A stretch of DNA of 64,000 nucleotides from Bdellovibrionales bacterium RIFOXYA1_FULL_36_14 (GTDB taxonomy: Bacteria; Bdellovibrionota; Bacteriovoracia; Bacteriovoracales; Bacteriovoracaceae): NCBI GenBank assembly GCA_001769975.1, contig MEPW01000054.1, positions 21,099 through 85,098 on the forward strand, given 5' to 3'. Position 1 is the first letter of the stretch, and each line of letters opens with the position of its first letter. A model generated the notes under the pieces. The model did no database searches and was not told the origin of the DNA. It worked only from the letters and a program-made list of their open reading frames with translations. The position numbers were made by a program, and so were the translations under genes. Of the stretch, positions 17,804-27,146 are shown piece after piece.

Positions 17804-18715
17804 ATGTTTAGATTCAATAATATTTCAAAGGAATATAAGGGTCATTTTTGGGAAAAAAAATTTGTCGCCTTGGATAATGTTTCTCTTAACGTTGACGAAG
17901 GTGAGGTGGTCGGCTTTTTAGGAGCCAATGGAGCTGGTAAAACTACTTCTATTAAAATCATTATGAATTTTATTTCTCCTACCAGCGGAGAAGTTGAATT
18001 TGATAAAAAATTAGGTAAAAACTCAGTGGAGCGCTTTTCCAATATTGGTTTTTTTCCTGAACGACCTTATTTTTACCCACATTTGACCGGAAGGGAATTT
18101 ATTGGCTATCTGGGGCAAATAAATAAGGTGGAGAGAAGCATAGTAGAAAAAAGGTTGAAGTTTTGGTCCGAAAAATTACGACTGACCTTCGCTCTTGACC
18201 GAAAAATTAGAAGTTATTCAAAAGGCATGCTGCAAAGATTGGGATTTATTTCAGCAAATATTCATGATCCCAAGCTTATTATTTTGGATGAACCGTTATC
18301 TGGGTTAGATCCTATTGGTAGAAAAGAATTTAAGGATACGCTAAAATATTTATCGGAAAGTGGGAAAACTATTTTTTTTAGCAGCCATATTGTTGCAGAT
18401 ATAGAGGAAGTTTGTAAAAAAGTTATTGTGCTGGAAAGTGGAAAGCTGATGTATCAAGGCAGTATATCAGAATTGATTGAGAAGGATAGCCATACATATG
18501 TGACTATTAGGGTAAAGACCAGGCTTCAACCTGATAAGGATTTATATTTAAAATCTCAGATTGTTGATCGCAGTCAGGACGTGTATGAATATGAAGTGGA
18601 AAAAAAATTACAGGATAAATTTTTGAATGAAATTTTAAAGCTTGGTGGAAATATATTGTTTTTAGGTGTGATTAATCCGACTTTAGAGGAAATAATCTAT
18701 AAAATTAAAAATTAA
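17804..18715 (+). CDS. pilH: ABC transporter ATP-binding protein, PilH-like
   Basis: ATPase subunit of an ABC exporter-type system. Walker A GANGAGKTTS, signature YSKGMLQRL, Walker B LIILDEPLSGLDP and the switch SSHIV are all present. The track start (17738) lies inside the opposite gene; ATG 17804, with GGGAGA 3-8 bases upstream, is the true start. Together with the next permease it sits just before the prepilin peptidase and pilMNOPQ, the same order as pilH-pilI-pilD-pilM in Myxococcus xanthus, where PilH/PilI are required for pilus biogenesis. The symbol rests on this synteny; the substrate is unknown. Confidence 0.85.
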   Translation: MFRFNNISKEYKGHFWEKKFVALDNVSLNVDEGEVVGFLGANGAGKTTSIKIIMNFISPTSGEVEFDKKLGKNSVERFSNIGFFPERPYFYPHLTGREFIGYLGQINKVERSIVEKRLKFWSEKLRLTFALDRKIRSYSKGMLQRLGFISANIHDPKLIILDEPLSGLDPIGRKEFKDTLKYLSESGKTIFFSSHIVADIEEVCKKVIVLESGKLMYQGSISELIEKDSHTYVTIRVKTRLQPDKDLYLKSQIVDRSQDVYEYEVEKKLQDKFLNEILKLGGNILFLGVINPTLEEIIYKIKN

Positions 18716-18726
18716 GAGGTTGCTGT

Positions 18727-19494
18727 TTGAAAAATATTTTGATCGTTTCCAAATATACATTTGTTGAAGTTTATAAAAGTAAAATTTTACTTAATATAAT
18801 TTTACTTGGTTTTACATTAATCTTAATTTCTTATATTGCCTCGGAGTTTAGCCACGGAGTTCAGGCAAGAGTAGCGCTGGATTTTGGAATGGGATCAATG
18901 TATTTAGTTATTATGGGAATAGCTATTTTTATCGGCGTTTCGCTTTTGTCCAAGGAGGTGGAAAACCGCACTGCTTATATGATTTTATCAAGACCTATTA
19001 GGAGATGGCACTTTTTGGCAGGAAAATTTTTGGGGATGTCTGCTATATTATTTATTAATGTATTCTTACTGGGAATTATTATTCTGGCATTTTATTTTTT
19101 TCTGGGGGGAGGTATTTCCTCGTTAATGTGGTGGGCACTTTTGTTTAATTTGTTAGAGTCACAAATAATCTTGTTAGTAGTTATTTTCTTTTCGCTAATA
19201 ACCAATGTTACTATGGCCGTAATTTACACAATTTGTATTTTTCTATTAGGACATATTTTAAGTGCAACTTTAATGATAAATTTTATTAAGGGTCATATTA
19301 TTTGGATCAATCTTTTGACCCTGGCCAAATGGATAATTCCCGATTTTGATAAATTGAATCTTCGGGATTATATAATTTATAATCAATCGATGCCGCTTAA
19401 TTATTTAATGGGTTCTTTAGGTTATGCAATTTTATACATAGGTTTTATGTTATTATTAAACATAATCGTTTTCGAGAGAAAAGAACTTGATTGA
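18727..19494 (+). CDS. pilI: ABC-2 type permease, PilI-like
   Basis: Membrane subunit partnering the ATPase 11 bases upstream. The 255 residues contain about six hydrophobic helices (near 20-38, 55-75, 100-130, 140-165, 170-192 and 225-248). SLLSKEVENRTAYMILSRPIRRWHFLAGKF, between helices 2 and 3, is typical of NosY/ABC-2 permeases. It starts with TTG, with AAGAGG upstream. It overlaps the prepilin peptidase start by 8 bases. The PilI assignment follows gene order as in Myxococcus. Confidence 0.8.
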   Translation: MKNILIVSKYTFVEVYKSKILLNIILLGFTLILISYIASEFSHGVQARVALDFGMGSMYLVIMGIAIFIGVSLLSKEVENRTAYMILSRPIRRWHFLAGKFLGMSAILFINVFLLGIIILAFYFFLGGGISSLMWWALLFNLLESQIILLVVIFFSLITNVTMAVIYTICIFLLGHILSATLMINFIKGHIIWINLLTLAKWIIPDFDKLNLRDYIIYNQSMPLNYLMGSLGYAILYIGFMLLLNIIVFERKELD

Positions 19495-20269
19495 TCAAAT
19501 ATCAATTATATTAAAAATATTTTTTTTTACATTTGGTGTTTTAATAGGAAGCTTTTTAAATGTATTAATATACAGGTTACCAAGAGATTTAAATATTGTG
19601 TTACCCCGCTCCAGTTGTCCTAATTGCAATAAAATGATTCGCTGGTACGAAAATATTCCAATTATAAGTTTTATCAAGCTGGGGGGAAGATGTAGTGGTT
19701 GTGGTGAATCAATAAGCTATTTATACCCAATTGTAGAGTTGTTAACTGGTTGTATATCTCTTTGGCTTGCTCCTGAATATTTATCTTACGAGCATCTGCT
19801 TAATTATTTATTTTTATTTACCATTATGTGCATTTTTTTAGTGCATTTTATTGTGGATTTAAAACACAAAATACTACCTGACTCCCTTAATTTGCTTCTA
19901 TTTCTGCTTATGTTATCTCATGGATGGCTATTTTATAAATGGACTTTTTGGTTGTCAGGTTTATTGGTAGGCTTTTTTGTTCCTTTTTCAGTAACTTGGT
20001 TGTTTTATCTTATAACTAAGAAAATAGGTATGGGTGGAGGGGATTTAAAATTGTATGGGTGTTTGGGCCTATATTTGGGACCAATTGGTATCATCTATAA
20101 TATCTCACTAAGTTGTATGTTAGGAGCGGTTGTAGGTGGACTTTGGCTGTTGGTTGCAAAAAAAAATAAAAATGAGCCTATCCCTTTTGGCCCATTTATT
20201 ATTGTTGTATCATTTTTTCAAATTTATTATTTTGATTTTTTTTGTCGTTACTTTCCATGCTATCGATAG
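19487..20269 (+). CDS. pilD: Prepilin leader peptidase / N-methyltransferase
   Basis: Inner-membrane aspartic protease that cleaves the leader of type IV prepilins and methylates the new N-terminus. The cytoplasmic loop carries both zinc-type pairs, CPNC and CSGC (about residues 41-70). The two catalytic aspartates lie in VDLKHKILPD (about 124-133) and GMGGGDLK (about 182-189). Multiple membrane helices and a length of 260 are normal. TTG start overlapping the permease stop. Its presence implies pilins encoded elsewhere, since none is visible in this window. Confidence 0.94.
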   Translation: MIDQISIILKIFFFTFGVLIGSFLNVLIYRLPRDLNIVLPRSSCPNCNKMIRWYENIPIISFIKLGGRCSGCGESISYLYPIVELLTGCISLWLAPEYLSYEHLLNYLFLFTIMCIFLVHFIVDLKHKILPDSLNLLLFLLMLSHGWLFYKWTFWLSGLLVGFFVPFSVTWLFYLITKKIGMGGGDLKLYGCLGLYLGPIGIIYNISLSCMLGAVVGGLWLLVAKKNKNEPIPFGPFIIVVSFFQIYYFDFFCRYFPCYR

Positions 20270-20312
20270 AAGATCAAAAAGCTTTGGTATTTACGCAGGG
20301 TGCATTAATTCC

Positions 20313-20342
20313 TTGATATTAAATATTTTAAAAGGTTATACT
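20313..20342 (+). promoter_or_regulatory. Candidate sigma70 promoter for pilMNOPQ
   Basis: TTGATA (20313-20318), an 18-base spacer, then TATACT (20337-20342), 48 bases before the pilM ATG. The match is good (four to five of six in each box). It would let the alignment complex and secretin be expressed separately from pilD. Confidence 0.55.
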
Positions 20343-20390
20343 TATAATGATGAGTTTTGCATGCACTAATCTCATTTTGTGGGTCATTAA

Positions 20391-21497
20391 ATGATAGATA
20401 AGACTATAATTAACAATCTGGTTTATAAAATTAAAGATGCTTTAAAGCTTGGCTCTTCAAGTGTTGTGGGAATAGATATTGGATTAAGTGCAGTGAAAGT
20501 TGCAGAAATAATTGAAACCAAACCAGGTACCTACAAATTAGTTAAATATGCCTCGGTACCTCTTTCTGAGGGAGCCTTGATTGAGGATGAAATTCAAAAG
20601 GAAGATGAGATTATTGAGGCGTTGCAGTCAGCAGTTATTGAAGCCAATATTGATACTACTAACGCATGCATATCAATTTCCGGTCCTAATACAATTGTGC
20701 GTAAACTTCAATTAGCAGGTGGTACGGACGAAGAAATCGAAGATCAGGTATTATGGGAAGCAGAACAATATCTTCCCTTTGATATAGACAGTTCCACGGT
20801 CTCTTATCATTTATTCGGAGAGAATATTGGTGGTGGCGTGGATGTGTTAATGGTTGGTGCTAAAAATGATGTTATTTATCGTTACAAGGATTTAGTTGAA
20901 CATAGCGGGATGCGAGTGAAAGTAGTTGATGTTGATGCCGTTGCTATCACTAATGTTTTTGAGCATCTGTATCTAGAAGAAATGGAAGACCCAAATTTTT
21001 CCAGAATAATAATGGATATCGGAGCACAAAAGACTTCATTTATCATTCACAAAAAAGGAATTTTAGCATTTTGCAAAGAGATTAATATTGGTGGTTCTAT
21101 GATCACTGAAGAAATTCAAAGGCAGCTGGGTTTAAATTTCTTGGAGGCTGAAGGCCTTAAGACCCAATCTGACGCAAATGGAAACCTTCCTGAAGAAGTT
21201 CTCCAAGTTATTGAAGACGTTCTGGAGATTTTTTTTAAAGAAATTAAAAAGACAATTGATTTTTATATTACTGCTATGAGTGATGAGGATTTTTCTGAGT
21301 GCTGGGTGACTGGTGGAGGGGCTTTAACCCCGAATCTCATTGAAGGACTTGAATCAATTTTAAAATTACCAGTAAAGTTTATCAATCCATTCGAAAAAAT
21401 TACCTATGATAGTAAATTCTCAGAAAGCGATATTGACTCGATTACCTATACAGGAGTTACGGCGATTGGATTAGCCATGAGGAAGATAGACGAATGA
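20391..21497 (+). CDS. pilM: Type IV pilus assembly protein PilM
   Basis: Actin-like cytoplasmic ATP-binding protein of the pilus alignment subcomplex; it binds the cytoplasmic N-terminus of PilN. The FtsA/PilM pattern is clear: VVGIDIGLSAVKVAEI (about 23-38), the LWEAEQYLPFD segment, IIMDIGAQKTSFIIH (about 204-218) and WVTGGGALTPNL (about 305-316). Length 368 is standard. The ATG overlap with pilN (ATGA) couples translation. The N-terminus carries about 20 extra residues before the first strand. Confidence 0.94.
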   Translation: MIDKTIINNLVYKIKDALKLGSSSVVGIDIGLSAVKVAEIIETKPGTYKLVKYASVPLSEGALIEDEIQKEDEIIEALQSAVIEANIDTTNACISISGPNTIVRKLQLAGGTDEEIEDQVLWEAEQYLPFDIDSSTVSYHLFGENIGGGVDVLMVGAKNDVIYRYKDLVEHSGMRVKVVDVDAVAITNVFEHLYLEEMEDPNFSRIIMDIGAQKTSFIIHKKGILAFCKEINIGGSMITEEIQRQLGLNFLEAEGLKTQSDANGNLPEEVLQVIEDVLEIFFKEIKKTIDFYITAMSDEDFSECWVTGGGALTPNLIEGLESILKLPVKFINPFEKITYDSKFSESDIDSITYTGVTAIGLAMRKIDE

Positions 21498-22102
21498 TTA
21501 AAATAAATCTTCTTGGTGTTAAAAAGGAAAAAATCAATATTCCAATTGTAATGGGAATGGATTTTCGTGCTATTAGTTGGACCGGGGTGATTTTATCAAT
21601 AATTATTTATTTCGGAGTGCAAGAATCAATAAATATATATTACAACCAAGAGATAGATAAAATAAAAGAAAAGACCAGGTTAGAGGAACTAAAATTTAAA
21701 AAAATTAAAAAGGATATTTCAAATCATGAGCGGATAAAAAATATGCTTAATGAGTTTGAAGTAAAGAAAGAACAACTAAAAACTAAAACTCAGCATGTTA
21801 GTCAGATTTTGGAAAATAAGTCAAATCCAAGGAAAATTTTAGAAAGACTGGCTCGGGATATTGGTAATGATCTATGGTTTAATGTTATTAGAGTCCAAAA
21901 TGATCAAATAAATATCTCGGGAACAGCGTATAATTATCACAGTATCGGAGGATTCATTGCCAGGGCAAATGAATCAAAATTTTTTGGTGGGTCTTTTAAG
22001 ATTTTAAATGAAGAAGTGAAGACAGAATCAATAATGGTTAAAGGGAAGGCGACGAACGTTGAACACTTTGAAGCTGAAGGCAAAATAATAAGTTATGAGT
22101 AG
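21494..22102 (+). CDS. pilN: Type IV pilus assembly protein PilN
   Basis: Bitopic inner-membrane protein linking PilM to PilO. The N-terminal MIKINLLGVKK is the conserved PilM-binding motif (INLLP-like), followed by one membrane helix (about 28-45), a coiled-coil (about 50-105) and a small ferredoxin-like periplasmic domain. At 202 residues it is typical. It shares 4 bases with pilM and is 6 bases from pilO. Confidence 0.92.
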   Translation: MIKINLLGVKKEKINIPIVMGMDFRAISWTGVILSIIIYFGVQESINIYYNQEIDKIKEKTRLEELKFKKIKKDISNHERIKNMLNEFEVKKEQLKTKTQHVSQILENKSNPRKILERLARDIGNDLWFNVIRVQNDQINISGTAYNYHSIGGFIARANESKFFGGSFKILNEEVKTESIMVKGKATNVEHFEAEGKIISYE

Positions 22103-22108
22103 AACCAA

Positions 22109-22834
22109 ATGAAAAAACTGTTGAAACATATTTATATTTTGATTTTAGCCTACACTGCATATGTTGGATATGAAATGTGGGGAGAAAAGGAAATAGAATT
22201 AGCTAATGAGATAAATGTATTGGATCAGATAATTACTAAAGTTAAGGAGAAAGAAGAGGAATTGAAGTCATTGGAAGCATATTATAAAGATGTGGATCTA
22301 GCGATAGAAAACATAAAACTAGTGATGCTTCAAGTTAAGGATTTGCAAAGCAAATTACCATCAAAAAATGATGATCTTACCAATTTTCAAACGATTAAAA
22401 ATATAGGTAGTCAGATTAATATGCAAAGCATGGAGTTAAGTTCGAGCAAAGAAGAGCCAAAAGATTTTTATTTTGTGACAAGATATAACTTGAAAGCGAC
22501 GGGGACTTATTTACAATTTTTGTTATTGTTGGAACAGATTTCCAAAGGACAACGGATGCTTAATATACCAGCAATAGAATTGAAGGAAAAAGCTACCAGA
22601 CAAAAAGGTCGATATGTTTTGGTCGATGGTAATGTAACGATTGAGTCTTACCGATATAATTCGAAATATGCAGAATCGGATGATGTAGTAGGAGATATTT
22701 TAAGTAAATACTCTGATATTATTGAAAGAAGAAATAGACTAAATAAAAAAGCAAATAATGATGAAACTAATGATGAAAATATAGATAACAAAGAGATGGA
22801 TAAAAAAATTGAAAAAGCAGTTGATGAGCAATAG
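22109..22834 (+). CDS. pilO: Type IV pilus assembly protein PilO
   Basis: Partner of PilN in the inner-membrane alignment complex. One N-terminal helix (ILILAYTAYVGYEMWG), a coiled-coil (about 30-90), then the PilO periplasmic domain (about 95-195) with NLKATGTYLQFLLLLEQISKGQRML. The last 40 residues are an unusual Asn/Asp/Glu/Lys-rich tail. Length 241. The gene lies between pilN and pilP as in most pil operons. Confidence 0.9.
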   Translation: MKKLLKHIYILILAYTAYVGYEMWGEKEIELANEINVLDQIITKVKEKEEELKSLEAYYKDVDLAIENIKLVMLQVKDLQSKLPSKNDDLTNFQTIKNIGSQINMQSMELSSSKEEPKDFYFVTRYNLKATGTYLQFLLLLEQISKGQRMLNIPAIELKEKATRQKGRYVLVDGNVTIESYRYNSKYAESDDVVGDILSKYSDIIERRNRLNKKANNDETNDENIDNKEMDKKIEKAVDEQ

Positions 22835-22854
22835 AAATAGCACCCTTGGTGATT

Positions 22855-23631
22855 ATGATTAAAAAATTTTTTAAATGGATCATAGCTATGTACTCTCTCA
22901 GAATTATTATAATAATTTTTATTTTGACGAGCGTAAGTTTAGGTCAAGAAGATAATGAAACTTCACAATCTATAGTCACAACCGATACCCAGATCGTCGA
23001 AGATGCAACCAAGTCGCTTGAATCAACTGAAGTCAAAGCAACTGAGGAATCCATCAAGACCATCGATACACTTGAATCAAAGACAATCGAGGAAACTATC
23101 AGTACCACAGAAGCTTTAGTACCCATTAATGGCCCTATAGAGGAGCCAACCCCGGTTATTCAGAATTCAGAAAAAAGTAAAGCAAAAGAGTTTGGTATTA
23201 AAGAACGTACGCTGCCAATTTTAGAAAATATCACTACCAATATTGAAAACCCCATAGATCTTCGAGATCCATTTAAAATGCCTGATATTGAGGAATCGAA
23301 AAAACAAAATCTTATCCAAAATCGACCTTATTGGGTGACTGATGGAGTTATCACCAATATTGGAGGAGATTTGGACCCTAGCACAGTGAATATAGATAAT
23401 TTGCAAATAACCGGTATCTTACTGGGACCAGAAAGAAGGGCAACTGTAAAAATTGGTGAAAACAAAATAGTTCTTAAAGAAGGTATGTTGTTTGGACCAC
23501 AAAAAGATATCGAACTTAAGGCAATTATGCCAGCAGGTGTAGTTTTTGTTGAAAAGATTAAAAATGTCTATAATCAGGACGAGTATATTGAGACCATAAT
23601 TCCGGTCAGGGAAAACGCTCCCAACAAATAG
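22855..23631 (+). CDS. pilP: Pilus assembly protein PilP, non-lipoprotein form
   Basis: Connects the inner-membrane PilN/O complex to the secretin. The C-terminal PilP fold is visible (LDPSTVNIDNLQITGILLG through VKIGENKIVLKEGMLFGP), preceded by the usual RDPF segment. Between the N-terminal hydrophobic stretch and this domain lies a Ser/Thr/Glu-rich linker (about residues 30-100). PilP is normally a lipoprotein, but there is no cysteine anywhere in this protein, so it is either anchored by its hydrophobic N-terminus or released. The start is uncertain: ATG 22855, or in-frame TTG 22846/GTG 22849. Confidence 0.85.
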   Translation: MIKKFFKWIIAMYSLRIIIIIFILTSVSLGQEDNETSQSIVTTDTQIVEDATKSLESTEVKATEESIKTIDTLESKTIEETISTTEALVPINGPIEEPTPVIQNSEKSKAKEFGIKERTLPILENITTNIENPIDLRDPFKMPDIEESKKQNLIQNRPYWVTDGVITNIGGDLDPSTVNIDNLQITGILLGPERRATVKIGENKIVLKEGMLFGPQKDIELKAIMPAGVVFVEKIKNVYNQDEYIETIIPVRENAPNK

Positions 23632-23732
23632 ATTGTTACTTTCAAATTATTAGCGCTAAAAAAAATTTTTGTTTTGAAACATATAATGATAGAATTATTA
23701 TATGTATATAATACTCTTATGGATGAGGTTTT

Positions 23733-25550
23733 ATGGGGAAAGGATTTTTTCAATTTTATAGGATTGTATTTTCTTTATTGTTTATTGCAGCCGCCTCTGT
23801 TTTTTCGCAAGAGGATCAATCTCAAATTAAAAAGCTTAACGGAATTAGATTTTTTCAAGATGGAGAATTATCTAAGCTAGAATTTGAATTTGATCGAACG
23901 GTGGAGGATGTTAAAAAGTTCCATGTGGTAGAAGACAAACAAATTATTTTGGAACTCAAAAATACCGAGGCTACCGAGCGTGTAATGCGGGCATTTGATA
24001 CATCAGAATTTTCTGGAAGTATTGTATTTGTATCAGCATATAAAAAAGCCAACGCATATAATGATCTGAGAGTTGTGGTTCAGTTAAGAGATAACGTACG
24101 CTCAATTTTACAAAGACAAAATAATAAAATGTTTTTGATTATGGAAAATCGGTTTGGAGTTTTTTCTAAACGTGAAGTTGATGAACAAAAAATTGCTGCC
24201 GCTGACAAGTTGGAAGAAGAGGAAATGAGTGATTTACATGTTCCAAAGTCGGCGTCAATCAATGACATTTTAGAAAACTTGACTCTTTCGGGAAAGAAAA
24301 AATATATAGGCTCAAGGTTCTCTTTTAATGTAAAGGAGATGCCGGTTGAAGATTTGCTTAAAATGATTGCGGACGCTTCAGGATTTAATATTATAACCGA
24401 TCCAGCAATTAAAGCGTTAGCCCCGATGACACTAAAACTAACGAATGTTCCCTGGGATCATAGTTTGGATTTGATAATGGATTTGAATAGTTTAGTAGCC
24501 CGAAAAAAAGGTTCTATACTTTTTATCACGACGGCAGCCAAGGCTGCTGAGGAAGAGTCTGAAAAGATCAAAGCTAAAGCAGCGGCACAGAGCCAAGAGC
24601 CATTAGTTACCAAAATTTTCCCCATCAGCTACGCTCAGTTGGGAGATATTCAAAAGATTACTAACGAATATCTTACTCCTACTCGCGGAAAAATATCGCC
24701 AGATGAAAGAACTAATTCATTAATTGTAAAAGACACTGCTGAAGTTATTGAAAAACTAGTAAAGATTATAGATGCACTTGATACGCAAACACCGCAGGTA
24801 TTGATTGAGTCAAAACTGGTGGAGATTGAAGAAAGATATGCTAAAGAAATTGGACTGCGTAATGGGGTTAACTGGTCATATGATCCTATTAAAGATATGA
24901 GCAAAGTTGCCAACGTTGGTCCAGGATTTTCTTTAAGTACAGCTCCGGTGGAAAGTGGAGCATTGCTAGGCTTAAATGTTGGAATTTTTGGTAGAGTTGA
25001 AAAATTAAGGTTTGATTTGCAGTTGATGGAGTCAGAAAGCAAAGGTAAAATTATCTCTAGTCCTAAGATTATTACGCAAAATAAAAAGAAAGCCACGATC
25101 ACGGAAACTGAAGAAAAACCTTATGCACAATCGGTATCAACCGATGCCGGAACTACTACTGGATGGGCCTCAGTCTCGGCAGATTTAAAGTTGGATGTTA
25201 CTCCTCAAGTTACCAATGAAGGTTCTATCGTTATGCAAATTGACATTGAAAAAGGGTCTTTTGGTCCGCCTCCTGCGGCAGGGGCGATGCCACCTTCAAC
25301 CAAGAGAAAAATTTCAACCAATGTATTGGTCGACAATGGATCAACGATTGTTATTGGTGGTGTTTATACCTTTAGTACTAACGAGGCTCATAGCGGAATA
25401 CCCTTTTTGAAGGATTTGCCGTTAGTTGGATGGCTTTTTAGAACACTTTATAATCCATCAACAAGTAAAAAAGAAATGATTATTTTTTTAACACCAAGAA
25501 TAATCAATCAAGAAGAAGCCGGTCTGATTGAAGGAAACAAGGAATTATAG
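23733..25550 (+). CDS. pilQ: Type IV pilus secretin PilQ
   Basis: Outer-membrane channel through which the pilus passes. Order: signal peptide (about 1-27), one AMIN domain that binds peptidoglycan (about 35-130), a charged linker, the secretin N0 domain (RFSFNVKEMPVEDLLKMIADASGFNIITDP, about 197-226), one NolW/N1 domain (TKIFPISYAQLGDIQKITNEYL) and the secretin barrel with VPPSTKRKISTNVLVDNGSTIVIGG-type sequence and the end motif FLKDLPLVGWLF. Length 605. ATG 23733 has ATGAGG upstream. A TATAAT at 23707-23712 and the 101-base gap hint at an extra promoter. Confidence 0.95.
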   Translation: MGKGFFQFYRIVFSLLFIAAASVFSQEDQSQIKKLNGIRFFQDGELSKLEFEFDRTVEDVKKFHVVEDKQIILELKNTEATERVMRAFDTSEFSGSIVFVSAYKKANAYNDLRVVVQLRDNVRSILQRQNNKMFLIMENRFGVFSKREVDEQKIAAADKLEEEEMSDLHVPKSASINDILENLTLSGKKKYIGSRFSFNVKEMPVEDLLKMIADASGFNIITDPAIKALAPMTLKLTNVPWDHSLDLIMDLNSLVARKKGSILFITTAAKAAEEESEKIKAKAAAQSQEPLVTKIFPISYAQLGDIQKITNEYLTPTRGKISPDERTNSLIVKDTAEVIEKLVKIIDALDTQTPQVLIESKLVEIEERYAKEIGLRNGVNWSYDPIKDMSKVANVGPGFSLSTAPVESGALLGLNVGIFGRVEKLRFDLQLMESESKGKIISSPKIITQNKKKATITETEEKPYAQSVSTDAGTTTGWASVSADLKLDVTPQVTNEGSIVMQIDIEKGSFGPPPAAGAMPPSTKRKISTNVLVDNGSTIVIGGVYTFSTNEAHSGIPFLKDLPLVGWLFRTLYNPSTSKKEMIIFLTPRIINQEEAGLIEGNKEL

Positions 25551-25565
25551 GTAGCGTTTATTTAT

Positions 25566-26684
25566 ATGAATACAGACTTGACTTCACCATTAATTGAGCG
25601 ATATCAGAAACACTATGAGAGGGATTCTTCTTCTAGAATTTTTGCTCCATTGGCTGAATCCTATCGAAAGCTTGGGCTTTTGCAAGAAGCTTTCGATATA
25701 TTAAATAAAGGGATAAAAAAACATCCAAATTATCCTATGGGTTATTTGGTGCTAGCTAATTGCTATTTTGATAAAAATAATTTTGACTTGGCATATAATA
25801 CCCTCCAGCCCTTAGTTGCCCAAAATCGAGATAATATCAGATTACAAAAATTATTCGGTGAAGTTTGCATAAAAACCAACCGGCTTACAGAGGCCTTAGA
25901 AACCTTCAAGTATTTACTGTTTATAAATCCAAAGGATAAGTACGTTGCTGAGAAAGTTGAACAACTTGAAAAAGAAGACACGCCTTTAATAGATGAACGA
26001 CAAGCAGTATTGAAAAAAAATCAACTTCAGCTTTTTGATCTTTCTAATATTGAATCAGGTCCTGGACCATCAAAATCGACTCCTGAAGATTGGATTCAAG
26101 TTGATCTTTCTGAACCCAAGGCTAATCTTGAAATTAATAATGAAAATAAGATTGAAAGTCAGGAAACGCCTTCCTCATGGCAAATAGATGATGTAGCTAG
26201 AATTTGGAAAAAAACCATAGATGCGAAAGAAAACAAAAAAATAAAAGTAAATTTAGATCTAGATGAAGAGAGCGAAACTAAAATTAAAAATGAGGAAAGT
26301 TTGGACTTTCCGATGATAACGCACACTTTAGTAGATTTATATTGCGAGCAAGGTTACTATCAGAAAGCTAGCGAGATTCTAAAAAAACTTCTAGAACTAG
26401 ATCCTCAAAATAAAAATACTCAGGAAAAAATCAAGCAAATAGAAAAATTAATCTCAGCGGCAACTGTTAAAGAAAAACCGAGTGAACAGATTGCAAAAAA
26501 AATTCCAGCAATCCGCCATCAAAAAATTGAAAATGAAGGCCGTGATAATTTAATGCAATGCTTAGATAATAAATTGAAAAAGAAAAAAAATATTGATATT
26601 GCCTTGTATGAAAGCCAGTTTTCAAAATTTTTAAAAGCGATAAAAGATAAAGCTCAAGATTTCAGGCTTCATACAGACCAATAA
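25566..26684 (+). CDS. TPR-repeat protein following pilQ
   Basis: Cytoplasmic-looking (no signal peptide or membrane helix) TPR protein. Three N-terminal repeats are clear (APLAESYRKLGLLQEAFDILNKGIKKHPNYPMGYLVLANCYFDKNNFDLAYNTLQ..., about 18-125), followed by a charged linker and a further TPR near 245-280 (THTLVDLYCEQGYYQKASEILKKLLELDP). It starts 15 bases after pilQ, so it is likely in the pilus operon. In Myxococcus a TPR lipoprotein (Tgl) helps PilQ assemble, but this protein has no lipobox and the parallel is weak. Function unknown. Confidence 0.78.
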   Translation: MNTDLTSPLIERYQKHYERDSSSRIFAPLAESYRKLGLLQEAFDILNKGIKKHPNYPMGYLVLANCYFDKNNFDLAYNTLQPLVAQNRDNIRLQKLFGEVCIKTNRLTEALETFKYLLFINPKDKYVAEKVEQLEKEDTPLIDERQAVLKKNQLQLFDLSNIESGPGPSKSTPEDWIQVDLSEPKANLEINNENKIESQETPSSWQIDDVARIWKKTIDAKENKKIKVNLDLDEESETKIKNEESLDFPMITHTLVDLYCEQGYYQKASEILKKLLELDPQNKNTQEKIKQIEKLISAATVKEKPSEQIAKKIPAIRHQKIENEGRDNLMQCLDNKLKKKKNIDIALYESQFSKFLKAIKDKAQDFRLHTDQ

Positions 26685-26702
26685 CATGGATATTAATAAT
26701 TT

Positions 26703-27146
26703 ATGAAAATATTGATTATAAACGGTCCCAATTTAAATATGTTGGGTAAAAGAGAACCCACTGTTTATGGTCCTCAGACACTTGATGAGTTAATTAAGAT
26801 TACTGAGGCAAAGATATCTGGATTACCCATTGATTTGGAATGGTATCAGTCTAATCATGAAGGTGAAATTATTGATAAATTACAAAAAGTTAGCCAATCG
26901 ACTATAGATGGATTGGTAATTAATCCGGGGGGCTATTCCCATAGCTCGGTGGCCATATTGGACGCCTTAAAGCTTGTAAAGTGCTTGAAAATCGAGGTTC
27001 ACCTTACCAATACCCACACTCGAGATGAATTTAGAAAAACTAGAATTACGGCGAGTGGAGTTGATTTTGTACTTGAAGGACTTAAAAGAGATACATATAC
27101 TGCTGCAATTCAGATTTTGTATCAAATGAAGGAGAATTTAAAATGA
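26703..27146 (+). CDS. aroQ: Type II 3-dehydroquinate dehydratase
   Basis: Third step of the shikimate pathway: removes water from 3-dehydroquinate. The type II signature is complete: IINGPNLNMLGKREPTVYG at the N-terminus (Asn and the flexible-loop Arg/Tyr), NPGGYSHSSVAILDAL with the catalytic His, and EVHLTNTHTRDEFRKT. At 147 residues it is normal size. It overlaps efp by 4 bases (ATGA), an arrangement common in bacteria. Confidence 0.96.
   Translation: MKILIINGPNLNMLGKREPTVYGPQTLDELIKITEAKISGLPIDLEWYQSNHEGEIIDKLQKVSQSTIDGLVINPGGYSHSSVAILDALKLVKCLKIEVHLTNTHTRDEFRKTRITASGVDFVLEGLKRDTYTAAIQILYQMKENLK

Noticed and set aside
20136-20369. 77-residue ORF at the end of pilD
   Set aside because: Most of it is an out-of-frame shadow of pilD; the remainder runs through the pilM promoter region.
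23641-23680. TTAGCGCTAA palindrome followed by A and T runs before pilQ, considered as a terminator
   Set aside because: The palindrome has no loop and the A/T runs pair only with each other; a pause site is possible but not supported.
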